Source: Planococcus citri (Eukaryota > Arthropoda > Insecta > Hemiptera > Pseudococcidae). Taken from it: a DNA stretch of 64,000 nt. Location: positions 9,598,559 through 9,662,558 of the forward strand of contig NC_088680.1 of NCBI RefSeq assembly GCF_950023065.1, in the 5' to 3' direction. Position numbers and translations under genes: made by a program. The notes under the pieces were generated by a model. It was given only the letters and a program-made list of their open reading frames with translations. It was not told the DNA's origin and ran no database searches. This document shows, piece by piece, positions 1-11,560 of the stretch (within the stretch, counting starts at the first letter, position 1; each line of letters starts with the position of its first letter).

Positions 1-3000
1 GTGCTAATCTTGATTTTGAACAAATAAACGTGACACGAACATTACCATCAATATCAATCGATCTTAAATACACTACAGCACACGCCGCTCTCATTGACGC
101 ATCGCAATAGCCAATGAGCTGGGTACTGGTCAACGAACTACTCGAAAAATAACACCTTGGAACGGTATAAGACTGAACCTCAACTAAATCCCTGCAATAT
201 GCCTCGAATTCTTCTCTCAACTCAATCGAAATTTCCTCATCCCAATCACGACCTTCTTTCCATAATTCTTGAAGTAAAATCTTCGCACGAACCGTAATAG
301 GCATCAAAATACCCATAATATCAAAAGTCTTTGAAATCACAGATAACATTACCCTTTTTGTTACAATGGAAGGTAGCACTTCCTCACGAATATTGACACC
401 TATTTCGTCAGCATCCAAATACCACAATAAACCCAACAACATAACAAATTTTTTACCATTACGAACCTTCACCGTATCAATTAATTCACTTGAAATTTGC
501 GCTAAAAAATCAGGCGAATTTGACTGATATTTCCGTAAGGGAAATCCATACTTCAACAAAACTTTATAAATTCGATGATTAATCGCCACAGCATCAGCAA
601 CTGTATCACTACCAGTAGCTAAATTATCCATATAAAGATCGCGCAATAAAATGTTACTAACAATTTCATCAGAATCTTTAATGAACGTTGCGATCTTTTC
701 TAAACACTTTGGCGCAATGTACGATGCCGGACCTATACCATTTGCTAAAGTATTCAACTCATAGGTATCAATTTCATCGTTGAAATTGAACCGAAAAACA
801 ATACGTTGATAAATGCGATCTTCAGGGTGGATTAATATATCTCGATACATGCGAAAAATATCACAAATGAAACCAATCAAATTCCAACGAAAACGAATTA
901 AATTTACCACTAAATCAGGTTGAACTTTCGGACCAGCTAAAAAATGTGAATTCAGCGATGTACCTGAATTATCCATGAACGATGCATTAAAAACAATACG
1001 ATGCGAATCTTCACCTTTTGATACAACATGATGCGGCATATAATATGCACGCTGATCTGGTATACTAGAAATTTTGGTCATATGACCAAGCGAAAGATAT
1101 TCATTAAAAATATCTTCATAAGCCTTTTGAACAACCACAGATCGGCGTTTTTCAGATTTAACCAACATCGAACATACCTTACCGAACGAACCATTTAAAA
1201 TACCTACACTATCCTTCAAAGGTAACCTAACTACAAATCTATTCGTCTCTCGATCAATCGAATAAGTCGATTCAAAATGATGATCAATTAGCTCATGTTC
1301 AACAATTTTCTCTTTCTTACCATCCGGAATCTCTTCTACTTCAACAAACTTACGAAATTGATTAGACAATTCAAGGTTACTTAAACCACAAAACGAAGAC
1401 GATTTCTGACCAAAAAATGAACATTTAGTCGATGATCCGGTGATCAAATAACCGAATTGCGACTCACGTAAAACCAAACCTTCAATAAAATGACGTTTAT
1501 CGAGAAATATAAATTCTGCATACTCGCTACCTAATAAAATATCCGCTGTATCATACGGCAATTCACACGTTTCTCCAAAATCATACTTCAAACCTTCAAC
1601 GGCCTTCGAAACATTTGATCTATTCACTTTGTACGGAATTTTATTGATAACATCAGCTGAAATAGCCAAACTAAAATCTGTAAAACGAGACTTGATCACA
1701 CATTTCACTGACTGAGTAACGTCAATTGAATTATTTGTTATACCTATCAAACTAATTGGCACATCATTTTTACACAATACTAATTTTGCACGTTTGCAAA
1801 ATTCCTTCGATACTAACGTCATTTCGGAGCCTTGGTCAATAAAGACCCTTGCTTTCTCCGTACTATTGCCCCCTACAACGTCTACTACTGCAGTAGCCAA
1901 AAAAACAACCCTTCCAGAATCAGTCATACCACTACTAACTACACTTGAAGTAGTACCACCCTGACCAGTACCTGACTGGGTGCTCGAACCAGAACCGTTA
2001 TTATCATTACTACCAGTATTACTACTATTATCACGAACGAGTTCGCGATGTAACAATCGATGATGGGGTTTTTCGCACTGACTACATTTAACGTTACGTT
2101 TACAAACTGATACAATATGCCCCTTTTTTAGGCATTTTAAACACAACGAATTACTTTTAACAAAATTATAACGATCAATTACCGATTTTTTAAGAAAAAC
2201 ATTACATTGGTCTAAAAAATGATTCTCATCACATAATAAACACATTCTATTACCCGATTCTGAGGACGTACCATTCGATGCAGCCGCAGAGACTTTCCTT
2301 TCCATCGTTTTACCCTTACTAACCAACTTGGGTGGTTCGTTCTTCAGTTGAGATGAAACTTGGTTTTGAATTGGACCAGTGGAACCAGACTCGAACGCAA
2401 AACTTTGATTTATCAGGAAGGTAGCCATACTTTCAAAGGTAGGATACGTCGAAAAATCATGGTTACTTGTATCCCAATCCAACCGTACTTTCTCGGGTAT
2501 TTTCCGAGCTACCAAAAATGCAATTAACGGAGACATCATCGGCGTATCAATTCCTGCGACCTTGATACCGCGCATCGCTCGCTTAACTTTATCCACACTC
2601 TCCCGAATCGTATTTATCTTGATTACCGGCATATCTACGATATTCGCGAAATGTTCAGCCAAAATTCTACGTCGATTAAAATATGTCTTATGAAGACCAT
2701 CCAATGTCGGCTTATACAACTCAGGATCCGTACCAACGTCTTTCATTGCTTCTTGCATCTTTCCTACCATACAGCGTTTCAACAAATACAACTTTTGGGT
2801 ACCATTGTACGCTTCATTGCGATCTACAGACGATACAAATTCGTTGTACCAGTCAGGGAAATCTGAGTAGGTACCGTCAAACTTTGGTAATGGTACATCG
2901 TTTAACCTAATACAAGCACCTGGACCTGATTCGAATATTGACGTATTCGCTCCCACAGAGCGTCTTGGGGTCGAGGTAGCTGTAGGTGTTTCCAAGGTTT

Positions 3001-3358
3001 CCTTTATTGAGATCAATTTGGCTGTAGCTATTTGAAGATCCTTTCTTAATTCATCACGATCCGACAAAATCGCAGCTTCTTGATTGAGAAAATCATCGTC
3101 ATCTTCATCCAACTCGTTTAACAATATTTCATCTAACTCCGCCAACTCCTTCAACGATTCCCTCCATGATCCGATAAAAACATCTATCTGGCACGCCAAA
3201 GCTTTGGAAGGCACTTGCTCGAACAATCGACTAACATCAGCTTGATCCTTTTTGATCACAGTAATTAGACGGCGCTTGGAATTCTTCGCCGCTTTAATTC
3301 GCGCTGCTTTCTCTTTGGCGAGACGAGTAGCCTTTTCTGCTGCAGTCTCCGCCATCAT
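1..3358 (-). CDS. BEL/Pao gag-pol polyprotein, C-terminus off window
   Basis: The frame is open without a stop from the tandem ATGs at 3358 and 3355 to base 1, about 1119 codons. Visible in order: a lysine-rich N-terminus and acidic helical gag region; the segment FDGTYSDFPDWYNEF typical of this gag family; zinc knuckles near residues 371-385 (C-x2-C-x3-H-x4-C) and 404-418 (C-x2-C-x4-H-x4-C); a Ser/Thr/Gly-rich linker; an aspartic protease with FIDQGSEMT near residue 507; reverse transcriptase with CDIFRMYRDILIHPED near residue 833 and the active-site box YMDN at 909-912; then the start of RNase H (GYCDASMRAACAVVYLR) near residue 1083. The usual active-site box is YxDD; here the last residue is Asn. 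The protein copies the element RNA into DNA. It is partial only because the window ends. Confidence 0.9.
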   Translation of the reverse strand, partial: MMAETAAEKATRLAKEKAARIKAAKNSKRRLITVIKKDQADVSRLFEQVPSKALACQIDVFIGSWRESLKELAELDEILLNELDEDDDDFLNQEAAILSDRDELRKDLQIATAKLISIKETLETPTATSTPRRSVGANTSIFESGPGACIRLNDVPLPKFDGTYSDFPDWYNEFVSSVDRNEAYNGTQKLYLLKRCMVGKMQEAMKDVGTDPELYKPTLDGLHKTYFNRRRILAEHFANIVDMPVIKINTIRESVDKVKRAMRGIKVAGIDTPMMSPLIAFLVARKIPEKVRLDWDTSNHDFSTYPTFESMATFLINQSFAFESGSTGPIQNQVSSQLKNEPPKLVSKGKTMERKVSAAASNGTSSESGNRMCLLCDENHFLDQCNVFLKKSVIDRYNFVKSNSLCLKCLKKGHIVSVCKRNVKCSQCEKPHHRLLHRELVRDNSSNTGSNDNNGSGSSTQSGTGQGGTTSSVVSSGMTDSGRVVFLATAVVDVVGGNSTEKARVFIDQGSEMTLVSKEFCKRAKLVLCKNDVPISLIGITNNSIDVTQSVKCVIKSRFTDFSLAISADVINKIPYKVNRSNVSKAVEGLKYDFGETCELPYDTADILLGSEYAEFIFLDKRHFIEGLVLRESQFGYLITGSSTKCSFFGQKSSSFCGLSNLELSNQFRKFVEVEEIPDGKKEKIVEHELIDHHFESTYSIDRETNRFVVRLPLKDSVGILNGSFGKVCSMLVKSEKRRSVVVQKAYEDIFNEYLSLGHMTKISSIPDQRAYYMPHHVVSKGEDSHRIVFNASFMDNSGTSLNSHFLAGPKVQPDLVVNLIRFRWNLIGFICDIFRMYRDILIHPEDRIYQRIVFRFNFNDEIDTYELNTLANGIGPASYIAPKCLEKIATFIKDSDEIVSNILLRDLYMDNLATGSDTVADAVAINHRIYKVLLKYGFPLRKYQSNSPDFLAQISSELIDTVKVRNGKKFVMLLGLLWYLDADEIGVNIREEVLPSIVTKRVMLSVISKTFDIMGILMPITVRAKILLQELWKEGRDWDEEISIELREEFEAYCRDLVEVQSYTVPRCYFSSSSLTSTQLIGYCDASMRAACAVVYLRSIDIDGNVRVTFICSKSRLA

Positions 3359-3494
3359 ACACCAAAACTTTCGCGATAAACACGATCGAAAAATCCGAAA
3401 CAAACAAAACTAATCATTCACGAGTAACTCGCGATCAAAAACCATTCGAACTTCGCAAAATTACATCGACGAGCCGATCAAACCGGAGTATTAC

Positions 3495-3512
3495 ATCCGG
3501 CCCGAAGGACCA
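3495..3512 (-). other. tRNA primer-binding site
   Basis: On the minus strand TGGTCCTTCGGGCCGGAT begins three bases after the LTR end. It starts with the TGG that pairs with the tRNA CCA tail, at the position where reverse transcription is primed. The priming tRNA was not identified. Confidence 0.65.
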
Positions 3513-3515
3513 AAT

Positions 3516-3783
3516 TGTTTATCATTATAACGAAAATATTCGACTCGTCTTCGACTAAAATGACTTCGAAAAATAAACAACACATAAACGCATAATTGTG
3601 GACTGTATAATTCCAACGTCAATAACAATAATAAAATTACAACTGAAAATTACGCTCTCGTACGTACGAAAAGATAAGAAAAAAAAAGGAAAAACGTAGT
3701 GAACCGAATACAACCGAACCGGTTACAGATAATCGAACGAATATTCGCTAGGTACCTATTCGATACAATAACATACGTTAACA
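3516..3783 (-). repeat. putative 5' LTR of BEL/Pao element
   Basis: A 268-bp segment bounded on the minus strand by TGTTAACG and TGATAAACA, giving the usual TG..CA ends, and lying three bases from the primer-binding site. The outer end is placed where recognisable satellite sequence resumes. The matching 3' LTR is outside the window, so the outer boundary is inferred and no target duplication can be tested. Confidence 0.55.
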
Positions 3784-4960
3784 ATAATGCTCATTCTGTT
3801 CATGAAAGTTTCAGAAGATTCGTTCGCAAACGATTTGTTTACAAGAGAGAAATCGTTCACGAACGAATGATTCACTGAAAACTCAAATTAGGTCAAGTTG
3901 ACAAGACGAAACTTGACAAATTTAATTCAATCATTAAAATCTGGATTAAATTCGTTCGCGAACGATTTGCGCAGAATTGATGAATCATTCGAGAACGACT
4001 TAATTGCGATTAAATCAAATCAAATATATTAGATTCAACCAGAAGAAGACTTGCAAAAATTTCATTTGACTTTTTCAAATCCATCAGTAAGAATATTGTA
4101 GGTAATTCGTTTGCGAACGATTTGATCATACATGACGAAACATCGATCGCGAATTAATGGGTCACTTAAATAAATGAATCAAAACAGAAAAAAATGATAC
4201 GAGTATTACTATTATGCCATAAAACTTGACATTCCAAATCTATTTAAATCAGCTGAAATTGAAGTCGATTCGTTCGCGAACGATTCGCTCATATTCGATG
4301 AGTCATTTCAATTCGAGAGAGAATGAATCGCGTGGAAAGAAAATCAACCAAATTATACACTTCAAGAACAAACAAAAATCATTCAATCAATCAATGAAAG
4401 TTTTGGATAGTTCGTTCGCGAACGATTCGTTCAAAGGAGGGAAATCATTCACGAACGAATAATTAATAAAAGCTCGAATTGAATAAAATCAAGTTGATGT
4501 AAGAACACTTGACAGTTTAAATTCAATCATCAAAATTTGGATTCAATTCGTTCACGAACGATTCGCTCAGAAATTCAGAATTGATGAATCATTCAAAAAC
4601 GACCGAATCACAATCAACTCAAAATATGCTAGAAGAAGGATTGGAAAAATTTGACTTTTTCAAACTTCATCAATAAGAATTGAAGATGATTCGTTCGCGA
4701 ACGATTCGATCATATATAGAAGAAACATCGATCACGAATGAATGAATCATCCAATAGGCATAAATCAACTCAGATGAAAGATTATCCTACATAAATATAA
4801 AACCTCGTCCCCACCAATCTAAGTATCCGTTGGGATCAACAAGAATTATAAAAATCAAATTAGAAACAACAAGACAAAACTAAATATTCTTCAGTCTTCA
4901 ATTTATCAATAAAAATTGCGAATGATTCGCTCGCGAACGATTGGGTAAAAGCTCTTGCCA
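3784..4960. repeat. palindrome-core satellite, block 1
   Basis: Degenerate tandem units of about 140-150 bp, each carrying a version of TTCGTTCGCGAACGAA followed 20-40 bp later by a half-site such as ATTCGAGAACGA. A higher-order period of about 590 bp (four monomers) is visible: the phrase GAAAGTTT followed by the palindrome occurs near 3805 and again near 4395. Open frames crossing it are by-products of the palindrome, which encodes FANE on both strands. Confidence 0.8.
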
Positions 4961-5455
4961 GGTCCCCCGGACCTCACTTGTTTCAATTTTTCGCTTGAAA
5001 AGCGAGATACAGAATTTTTTATTTTAAAAAAAGAGATGCTTTTTTCCAATTTCTGGAAAAAAGAGAGACTTGAACAGTGACTTATTGAAAAAAAAATTAG
5101 ACTCGGGTCATTCCATGTCAATTCGACCAAAAAAGTGCGATTTTGAAAGTCATGTCTTTCGATTTTGCTCACATTTTTTTTTACAACATCACCACCCCAG
5201 TAAGTAAGAAATCCGCAATCAGTTCGGTCCCAGCCCCCTCAGGGGGAGGGTGGAGGGGCTTCCATTATTTTCACATTGTCTCGAGGTACTCAACTTCAGC
5301 AGCGCATTCCTAATGATACTTTGATCAAAACTGATTTCACATTTCAAAAGAGTATTGAATTTTAAAATTTTTAAACATTTTGAAATTTTCAAAAGTTGAA
5401 AGTTGAACTTTCGAATTGAAAGTTCAAATTTCAAAACGACGCTTCTGAAAAAATT
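4961..5455. other. intergenic, no gene seen
   Basis: AT-rich sequence between the satellite and an inverted-repeat element. It holds a G/C-rich patch near 5225-5260 and short self-complementary TTGAAAGTT/AACTTTC runs near 5390-5435. I see no coding exon. Confidence 0.6.
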
Positions 5456-6668
5456 TCCATAGATGGATCTGTTGATGCTTTTTCGAAATATTCAAGTTTC
5501 GAGATGGGATCTCTTGATGGAAGGGAAGCACTCCCACCCCCAATCAGTGTTGGCCATAACGATATTTTTTTTCGTTCCGTTATTTCGTTACGTTACAAAA
5601 TTGATATTTTTTTAGTTACGTTTTTCATTATGGTATTTTGTAACAAAAAAATTGCTGTAACAGTATTTTTCGTTACACCGGTATTTACATTTTTTCGTTA
5701 CGTTATTTTCGTTATTTCCGTTACACTTTTTTCGTTACAGAAATGTTTTTTCAACGTATATTTTGATGTAAAATGCATTTGTGGCGGAAAAAATGTGACA
5801 AAAATAACGAAAATAACGAAACAAGAAGGTTCAAATACCAGTGTAACGAAAAATATAACGTTACCGCACTCAAAATCAGACAAATGAAAACACTGAAAAT
5901 TCATTTTTTTGACTTCACTTCAAATTTTCATAGCTACAGCTAAAATTACTCACAAATTAGAGTTTTTTTAAGGGTTTCTTTTGTAATTTGTAACTAAAAA
6001 AATAACAAAAAAGGTAACGAAATTTTTCTGTTTTTTGTTACGTTACTTTCAGAAAAATATCGTTACGTTACGTTTCAGTTACACAACATCACATGATCAA
6101 AATAACGTTTTCGTTACAGTTCCGTTACCTGTAACGGAAAAAATTTCGTTATTTTCATTTTTCGTTACAGTTACCGTTACGGGACGCCAACACTGCCCCC
6201 AATTTGGGGCAAAACTTTTGAAAAAAAATTTGAGGCATGTGATACATCGAATTGTATGTTTTTGATAACGGTGAACACGAATATGACGTTAGATTTTTGA
6301 TTGGACCTCATCCACGGCCCCCAGAACCTCCCCAAATGGGGTAAAAGTTCAAAATAGGTTTTTTTTCGTGCGACATATCTAATAGTATGTTTTTGGTGAC
6401 GCTGAACACGAATATGACGTCAGATTTTTGGTTGGACCCCATCTACGGCCTCTAACACATTTTTTGGACTTTAACCAATGGGGGAGGTTCTGGGAGCCAT
6501 GGGTGAGTTCAATTTGAAAAACTACGACTATATTCGTGTTCAGCGATATCGAAAACATACAATTCGATATATCACATGCCCCAAATTTTTTTTCAAAAGT
6601 TTTGCCCCAAATTGGGGATGATCTCGAAACTTGAATATTTCGAAAAAGCATCAAAAGGTCCATCTATG
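5456..6668. mobile_element. inverted-repeat element, interrupted by a hAT MITE
   Basis: The outer arms match in inverted orientation: 5456-5506 (containing GCTTTTTCGAAATATTCAAG) pairs with 6616-6668, and 6196-6290 (CCCAATTTGGGGCAAAACTT onward) pairs with about 6525-6616. Removing the MITE at 5545-6195 and one target copy restores a continuous left arm of about 140 bp. The loop holds units ending in GAACACGAATATGACGT, a phrase repeated in the TSC1 intron near 51.4-52.0 kb. No transposase is seen, so it is a non-autonomous element or a relic. Confidence 0.7.
5545..6195. mobile_element. hAT-type MITE (651 bp) with 8-bp target duplication
   Basis: The element starts CAGTGTTGGC and ends GCCAACACTG, and is flanked on both sides by the identical octamer CCCCCAAT (5537-5544 and 6196-6203). 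CAGTG-type terminal inverted repeats with an 8-bp duplication are the mark of the hAT superfamily. The interior is made of GTTACG/CGTTAC repeats in opposite orientations, so the transcript would fold on itself. It has no transposase and must depend on an autonomous relative. Confidence 0.85.
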
Positions 6669-7290
6669 AAAGATAATAATTTTAAGTAAAATAACAAAAC
6701 TTTTCAATTGTTAAAAAGCTGAAATTTTTGCCTAAAAAGTAAGCCTTTTCGAAATTCTTGCAAAAAAAAGAGATGAATTTTGAGACAATTTTATGAATTT
6801 GTTGACAAAAAGCAAGGCTGACAGTTTTACATGAAATTAGAGCTATAAATTTGGCTAAAATCAAAAACACCAAAATAGAACAAAACATTTCAATTGCAAT
6901 GCTTCAAATTAAAAATTCCTTCTCAAGCCATTGAAGGAGAGGGGGGAATATTACTCGATAAAATGGCATATAAATGGAAATCGTGCAATTTTTTCTAGAA
7001 ATAAATGGCTGTTTGTTACTAATCCACAGATCAGGATTTTTAAATGTGTGATCTACTTTAATACGACAATGATAAAAAATGTTATGCTGAAATACATCGT
7101 TTGGATTAAGTTTCTTAGATAACTGCGGCGAGATTATATGTAAATAACAACAAATACCTCAACAAAATGTTTAATCCTGTAAAATGGTTCGCAGGTATAC
7201 ATAAATATCAAACCTTTTTATTGAAATGTTTGAAGTGATTCGTCTGAAATAAATGTCGTTTTTTTTTATCTCGCATGTTCTGTTTTCAAA
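6669..7290. other. intergenic, no gene seen
   Basis: AT-rich DNA upstream of the first LRR gene. An upstream non-coding or signal-peptide exon of that gene may lie here but I could not identify it. Confidence 0.5.
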
Positions 7291-7302
7291 GGCTTCATTG
7301 TT

Positions 7303-8804
7303 ATGCAATTGATGAAAAACCAGTTAATTAATGTTGTTTGTGAACACAATTGCGCAGTTAGTCGGACGTTAGCTGGTAAATTATACGCCGATTGCTCTAA
7401 GGAAGGATTAACCTCCATTCCTCGGGGATTAGGAGCTGATCTAGAGGTAATTGTAGACTAATCGCCCATAAAAATACTCATTATTTACCTGTTTTTTCTA
7501 AAATGTATACACGTTTGCAGATACTGAACATATCCTCAAATAATTTAAATGTGATTAATAAAGACGATCTAAGCGAGTACAGTCACCTAAAAGAGCTAAT
7601 AATGCGATACTACCGTCCTACCAATGGCACGTACCCGCATGAGTTTTTATTGCCGTTAAAGGAACTCGAAGTATTAGACATTAGTGATAGTACGAGTAGT
7701 TTTAGGCGAGGAGATTTGCCGATATTCCCTTCAAGCCTAACGAGATTATTTGCAAACCATATATATCATTTTGGGGATAATCATAATCTTTCGAATTTAA
7801 ATAACTTGCAAGAAATCTCATTAGTTGGAAATGGTCTGCACGGGCTTCCAGCAACTTTAAATAGAAACGCGCCGTTGACTACCATTTATCTGACTGAGAA
7901 TAATATTTACGATCTCGATACTGTTGATTTGGGGAAAATGTGTCTATTGAGGCAATTTTTCTTGGCTATTAGTTTGATCACTCGTGATTACACTTCTAGC
8001 AACAATCGTGTTTGCTGTCCTGTCTTAAGATGGTTTAATGACTATAATATAACATCTGGTTTGCGGTGTGGTAGGTGTAAAAATATGCACCTAATGTCGA
8101 CGTTTTTTGCGCTGGTCCTATGACGTGTTCTCTTTTCTAATTCGAAATGACCGTATCCACGTATCTCGTTTGCAGGCCGCTGTGGTATCATGTTCGGAAT
8201 TAACTCGTATAACTACAGTAAAGAAAGTGTTGATGCGTACAACGAATGCCAACAAAGACATCGAAAACTTCGAGAAGCTGCGCCAAACGACACCACACAG
8301 AGGCCACTTAACGACACCCCCCAGGAGCTGCCCAACGACAGCCCTCCGAAGCCGCCCAACGACACCCCCCCGAAGCTGCCCAACGACAGCCCCCAGAAGG
8401 CGCCCAACGACAGCCCCCAGAAGCCGCCCAACGACACCCCCCAGAGGTCTCATGATGGCCAGCAATTCCTGATACCCATCATTGCTCTCGTAATCATCCT
8501 CATTATTAGTTGTATTATTCTCATTATTTGTTTCAAATATTATTGGAGGAAAGACGAACGTGATGCGCGTAAGTAATCCATTTTAGGTCACACCAATTTT
8601 GCGAGCTCACAATCGAGGAAAGATGGGGGTGGATATTCGACTCCCATCTCGTAATTCGTGTCTCGATCATTTCATTTCAATCTTTCTTATCTGCATTTAG
8701 ATACGACGACACAAAAAGCAGTAACTAAAAAAGAGCCGGATCCAGTCAAGGATAAAGATTCGAGCCATCAGAGACCTGCCGCATTAAAAAAAGACAGAAT
8801 TTAA
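7303..8804 (+). CDS. LRR single-pass membrane protein, paralogue 1
   Basis: Coding exons 7303-7446, 7521-8070, 8176-8568 and 8701-8804 join in frame to 396 residues. The order is: an LRRNT-like cysteine cluster (CEHNC..YADC), about five leucine-rich repeats (ILNISSNNL, LEVLDISDS, LQEISLVGNGL), an LRRCT-like cysteine region (VCCPVLRWF..RCGRCG), a stalk of 8-residue Pro-Asn-Asp repeats, a hydrophobic membrane helix (FLIPIIALVIILIISCIIL) and a Lys-rich cytoplasmic tail. Introns are 74, 105 and 132 bp. By analogy with its paralogues the first exon shown probably starts at 7292 with an upstream mini-exon supplying the true start, so the N-terminus is uncertain. Extracellular LRRs usually bind protein ligands; the ligand here is unknown. 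No Toll/TIR signalling domain is present. Confidence 0.8.
8284..8450 (+). repeat. 24-bp coding minisatellite (stalk repeat)
   Basis: About seven imperfect copies of a 24-bp unit encoding (P)PNDSPQKP-like octapeptides between the LRR domain and the membrane helix. The repeat is C-rich and leaves several other frames open on both strands, which explains the spurious open frames here. Copy number is likely to vary between individuals. Confidence 0.85.
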
Positions 8805-9594
8805 TCAACGATTACCTACTCAAGTTTTGAAATGATCGAACCGCTACGAATGAAACATTTATTTATCAATCGATGTTTATGGTCCGAATGATTGCTCTCA
8901 AAAGTTGACTATTTGCGAGTCTTCAGAATTTTAGTAAGGAAGAAGAAATATAGATTTTATTTGCTCATTGTACATAAATTTTTGAATATGAATAATATAG
9001 TTAGCTTTTTTTTTGGTGGTTTGTTTGATAAAGAAAGATTAGGTAGGTAAGTAAGTACATAATAATTTTTCGGATTTTTGAAAAAGTAAGTTTTCAAAAG
9101 TTTGAATTTACTAAGAAACTAAAGAGGTACCTATTTCGAAAAAAACATTTTTCGAGCATTTAGAGAGAATTTTTGAGTTAAAAATCGGATTAGGTATGAT
9201 TTTCAACATTTTAGAGAAGGTGTCATTCAATTCATCATAATGGTTTAAAATTTTGGAAGAAAATCATTAAAACTTTTTTAAAGCACTTTTGAAGAGTTTA
9301 GAAGTTAGAATCCAAAATTGGGTCATGAATTCATATTATGCTGCTTAGAAAGGACTGATCAAAAGTAAGTTTAAATTACTCGAAAAACTGAAATATCTCA
9401 ACATTGACCGTTTCTAAAAAATTTTGAGCTCAAAATGGGATAATGATTCGAAGACTTTAAGAAAAAATTTCATGCAATTTACAAAATAGCTTTAAATTTT
9501 GGAAGACAATAAAAAATGTTTCTATGAAAACTTTTTTGAGTATGCCATAAATTTTGGTATTGAAAATTAATTTGAATTTTGAATCAACAAAAAT
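8805..9594. other. intergenic, no gene seen
   Basis: AT-rich sequence after the LRR gene, with GTAGGTAAGTAAGTAC near 9040. No supported exon. Confidence 0.6.
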
Positions 9595-11560
9595 AATTAG
9601 AGTTGATTCGTTCGCGAATGATGAATCATTTGAATTCGATAGAGACTCAATCACATTTATATAGAAAGCAAATCAAACTATATAGCTAGGTACACGACAA
9701 GATCAAACAAAACATCATTATTCAATCAATCAATGAAAGTTTTGGATAATTCGTTCGCGAACGATTCGTTCAGAGAAGAAAAATCCTTCACGAGCGAATA
9801 AATCAATGGAAACTCAAATTAAGTAAAGTTAATATACGAAAATTTGGCAGTTTAAATTCAAATTTCAATTACATATCAAACTCAAGATTCAATTCGTTCG
9901 CGAATGATTTGATCAGAATTAAAAAATCATTCAAAAACGACTGAATTACGATTAAATAAGAAGACTCGGAAAAATTCAACTTGTCAAATTGCGAACGATT
10001 CGTTCGCAAACGACTGACTCGAAAAGAAAAATCGTTCGCGAACGAATGAATCACTAAAGAATCGAACGAGATAAAAAATTATAAAAATCGATCAATGAAA
10101 AATTTTAGTTGATTCAGTTGCAAACGATTCGCTCGTGAACGACGAATCATTCGAGAACGACAGAATCGTGTAGAAATGTTGAATCAGACAATGCACAACA
10201 AGACAAAAGTCAAAACGACACATTCATCAAACTACGAAAAAGGTTAAGGCGTGTGAATGATTCGTTCGCGAACGTTTCGCCAAGAGAAGAAAAGTCATTC
10301 GCGAATAACGAATATATCACTAAAAATAAGCCAAATGATGCAGGAAAAAAAAATTACACGATGAGATTCGAAAGCTCTAATCTTATCATCAAAAACTGGA
10401 TTCAATTCGTTCGCGAATGATTTGCTCAAAATGGATGAATCATTCGAGAACTACTAAATCAGTTTTGAATCAAAATTAGTAAAAAAGATGAGACAAAAAT
10501 CAAACCTTTTAAAATCCATCAACAAAAATTGGGAATAGTTCGTTCGCGAACGATTTCATCATAGGTAAAATGTAAATTATGAATGAATGAATCAGCGCGA
10601 TAAATAGTTTAAGAACGATTCGTTCAGAAGCGACGAATCATTTGAGAACGACTGAATCACTTGCAACCGAACGAGATACTACACGACAAGACCACATTAA
10701 ACGTAATTAAATTCATCAATAAAAATTGAGAACGACTCGTTCGCGAACGATTTAATCGAAGATTAAAAAACCATTGCGAATGAATGAATCGCAATAAACC
10801 AAACCAGACAAAACCAAAGATTATGCCAGAAAACTTGACCTTACAACTATTTGTACGTAATAACAAAGAGTGAAGTTAATTTCGTTCGCGAATGATCCGC
10901 TCATGAACAATGAATCATTCGAGAGCGAAGGAATAACTCGAAAATTTCATAAGACTCGACTCATGAATAACTCGAAAATTTCATAAGACTCGACTCAACA
11001 AGACAAAACGAAACATTTTTTTTTGTATACAAATGAATGTTACGAATGATTCATTCGCGAACGATTTTTCACTTCTGAGAAAATCATTCGTGAACGAATG
11101 AATCACTAAAAATTCAAATTAGATGAAAATAACGACGAAATTCTGACAGTTATATTCCTACGTATAATCGAAGACTGGACTCAATTCGTTCGCGAACGAT
11201 TTGCTCAGAATTGATGAATCATTCGAGAATGACTGAATCACTATTTAATGATGAATCAAATATGTACAGTAAAAAAGGGGACGTGGCAAAATCTGTTTTT
11301 TTTTTCAAATCCACCAATGAAAATTGAAGAATCGTTCGCGAACGATTCGATCAAAGATGAAAAAATGATCACGAATGAATGAATCATCAATAAATCAAAT
11401 CAGATTAAAGATTATAATGCATACCTACCATGAAACTTTCATGACAAAGTTGACATTACAATAATCAAACAATATAAATCAGTAAAAATTGGAGTCGATT
11501 CGTTTACGAACGTTTCGTTCATGAACGAACTAAATGACAAATTCTTCAACGCAATAATTT
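9595..11560. repeat. palindrome-core satellite, block 2
   Basis: The same satellite as 3784-4960: monomers of about 145 bp with TTCGTTCGCGAACGA cores and the same higher-order phrases (GAAAGTTTTGGATAATTCG at 9735 matches the block 1 phrase near 4395). Together the two blocks bracket LRR gene 1. Some monomers have a one- or two-base decayed core. Confidence 0.8.

Larger units (their letters stand above)
1..3783 (-). mobile_element. BEL/Pao LTR retrotransposon, 5' part
   Basis: From high to low coordinate on the minus strand the element reads: a putative LTR (3783-3516), three spacer bases, a primer-binding site (3512-3495), an untranslated leader, then a gag-pol frame open from 3358 to the window edge. 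The 3' part (rest of RNase H, integrase, 3' LTR) lies outside the window. The order and the protein domains are those of BEL/Pao elements. The uninterrupted frame suggests a young, possibly intact copy. Sequence just beyond 3783 already matches the palindromic satellite unit, so the element appears to have inserted in or at the edge of that satellite. Confidence 0.88.

Noticed and set aside
8107..8576. Alternative long frames over the LRR1 stalk on both strands
   Set aside because: They arise from the 24-bp C-rich repeat. Only the frame joined by splice sites at 8070/8176 and 8568/8701 gives a stalk, membrane helix and tail.
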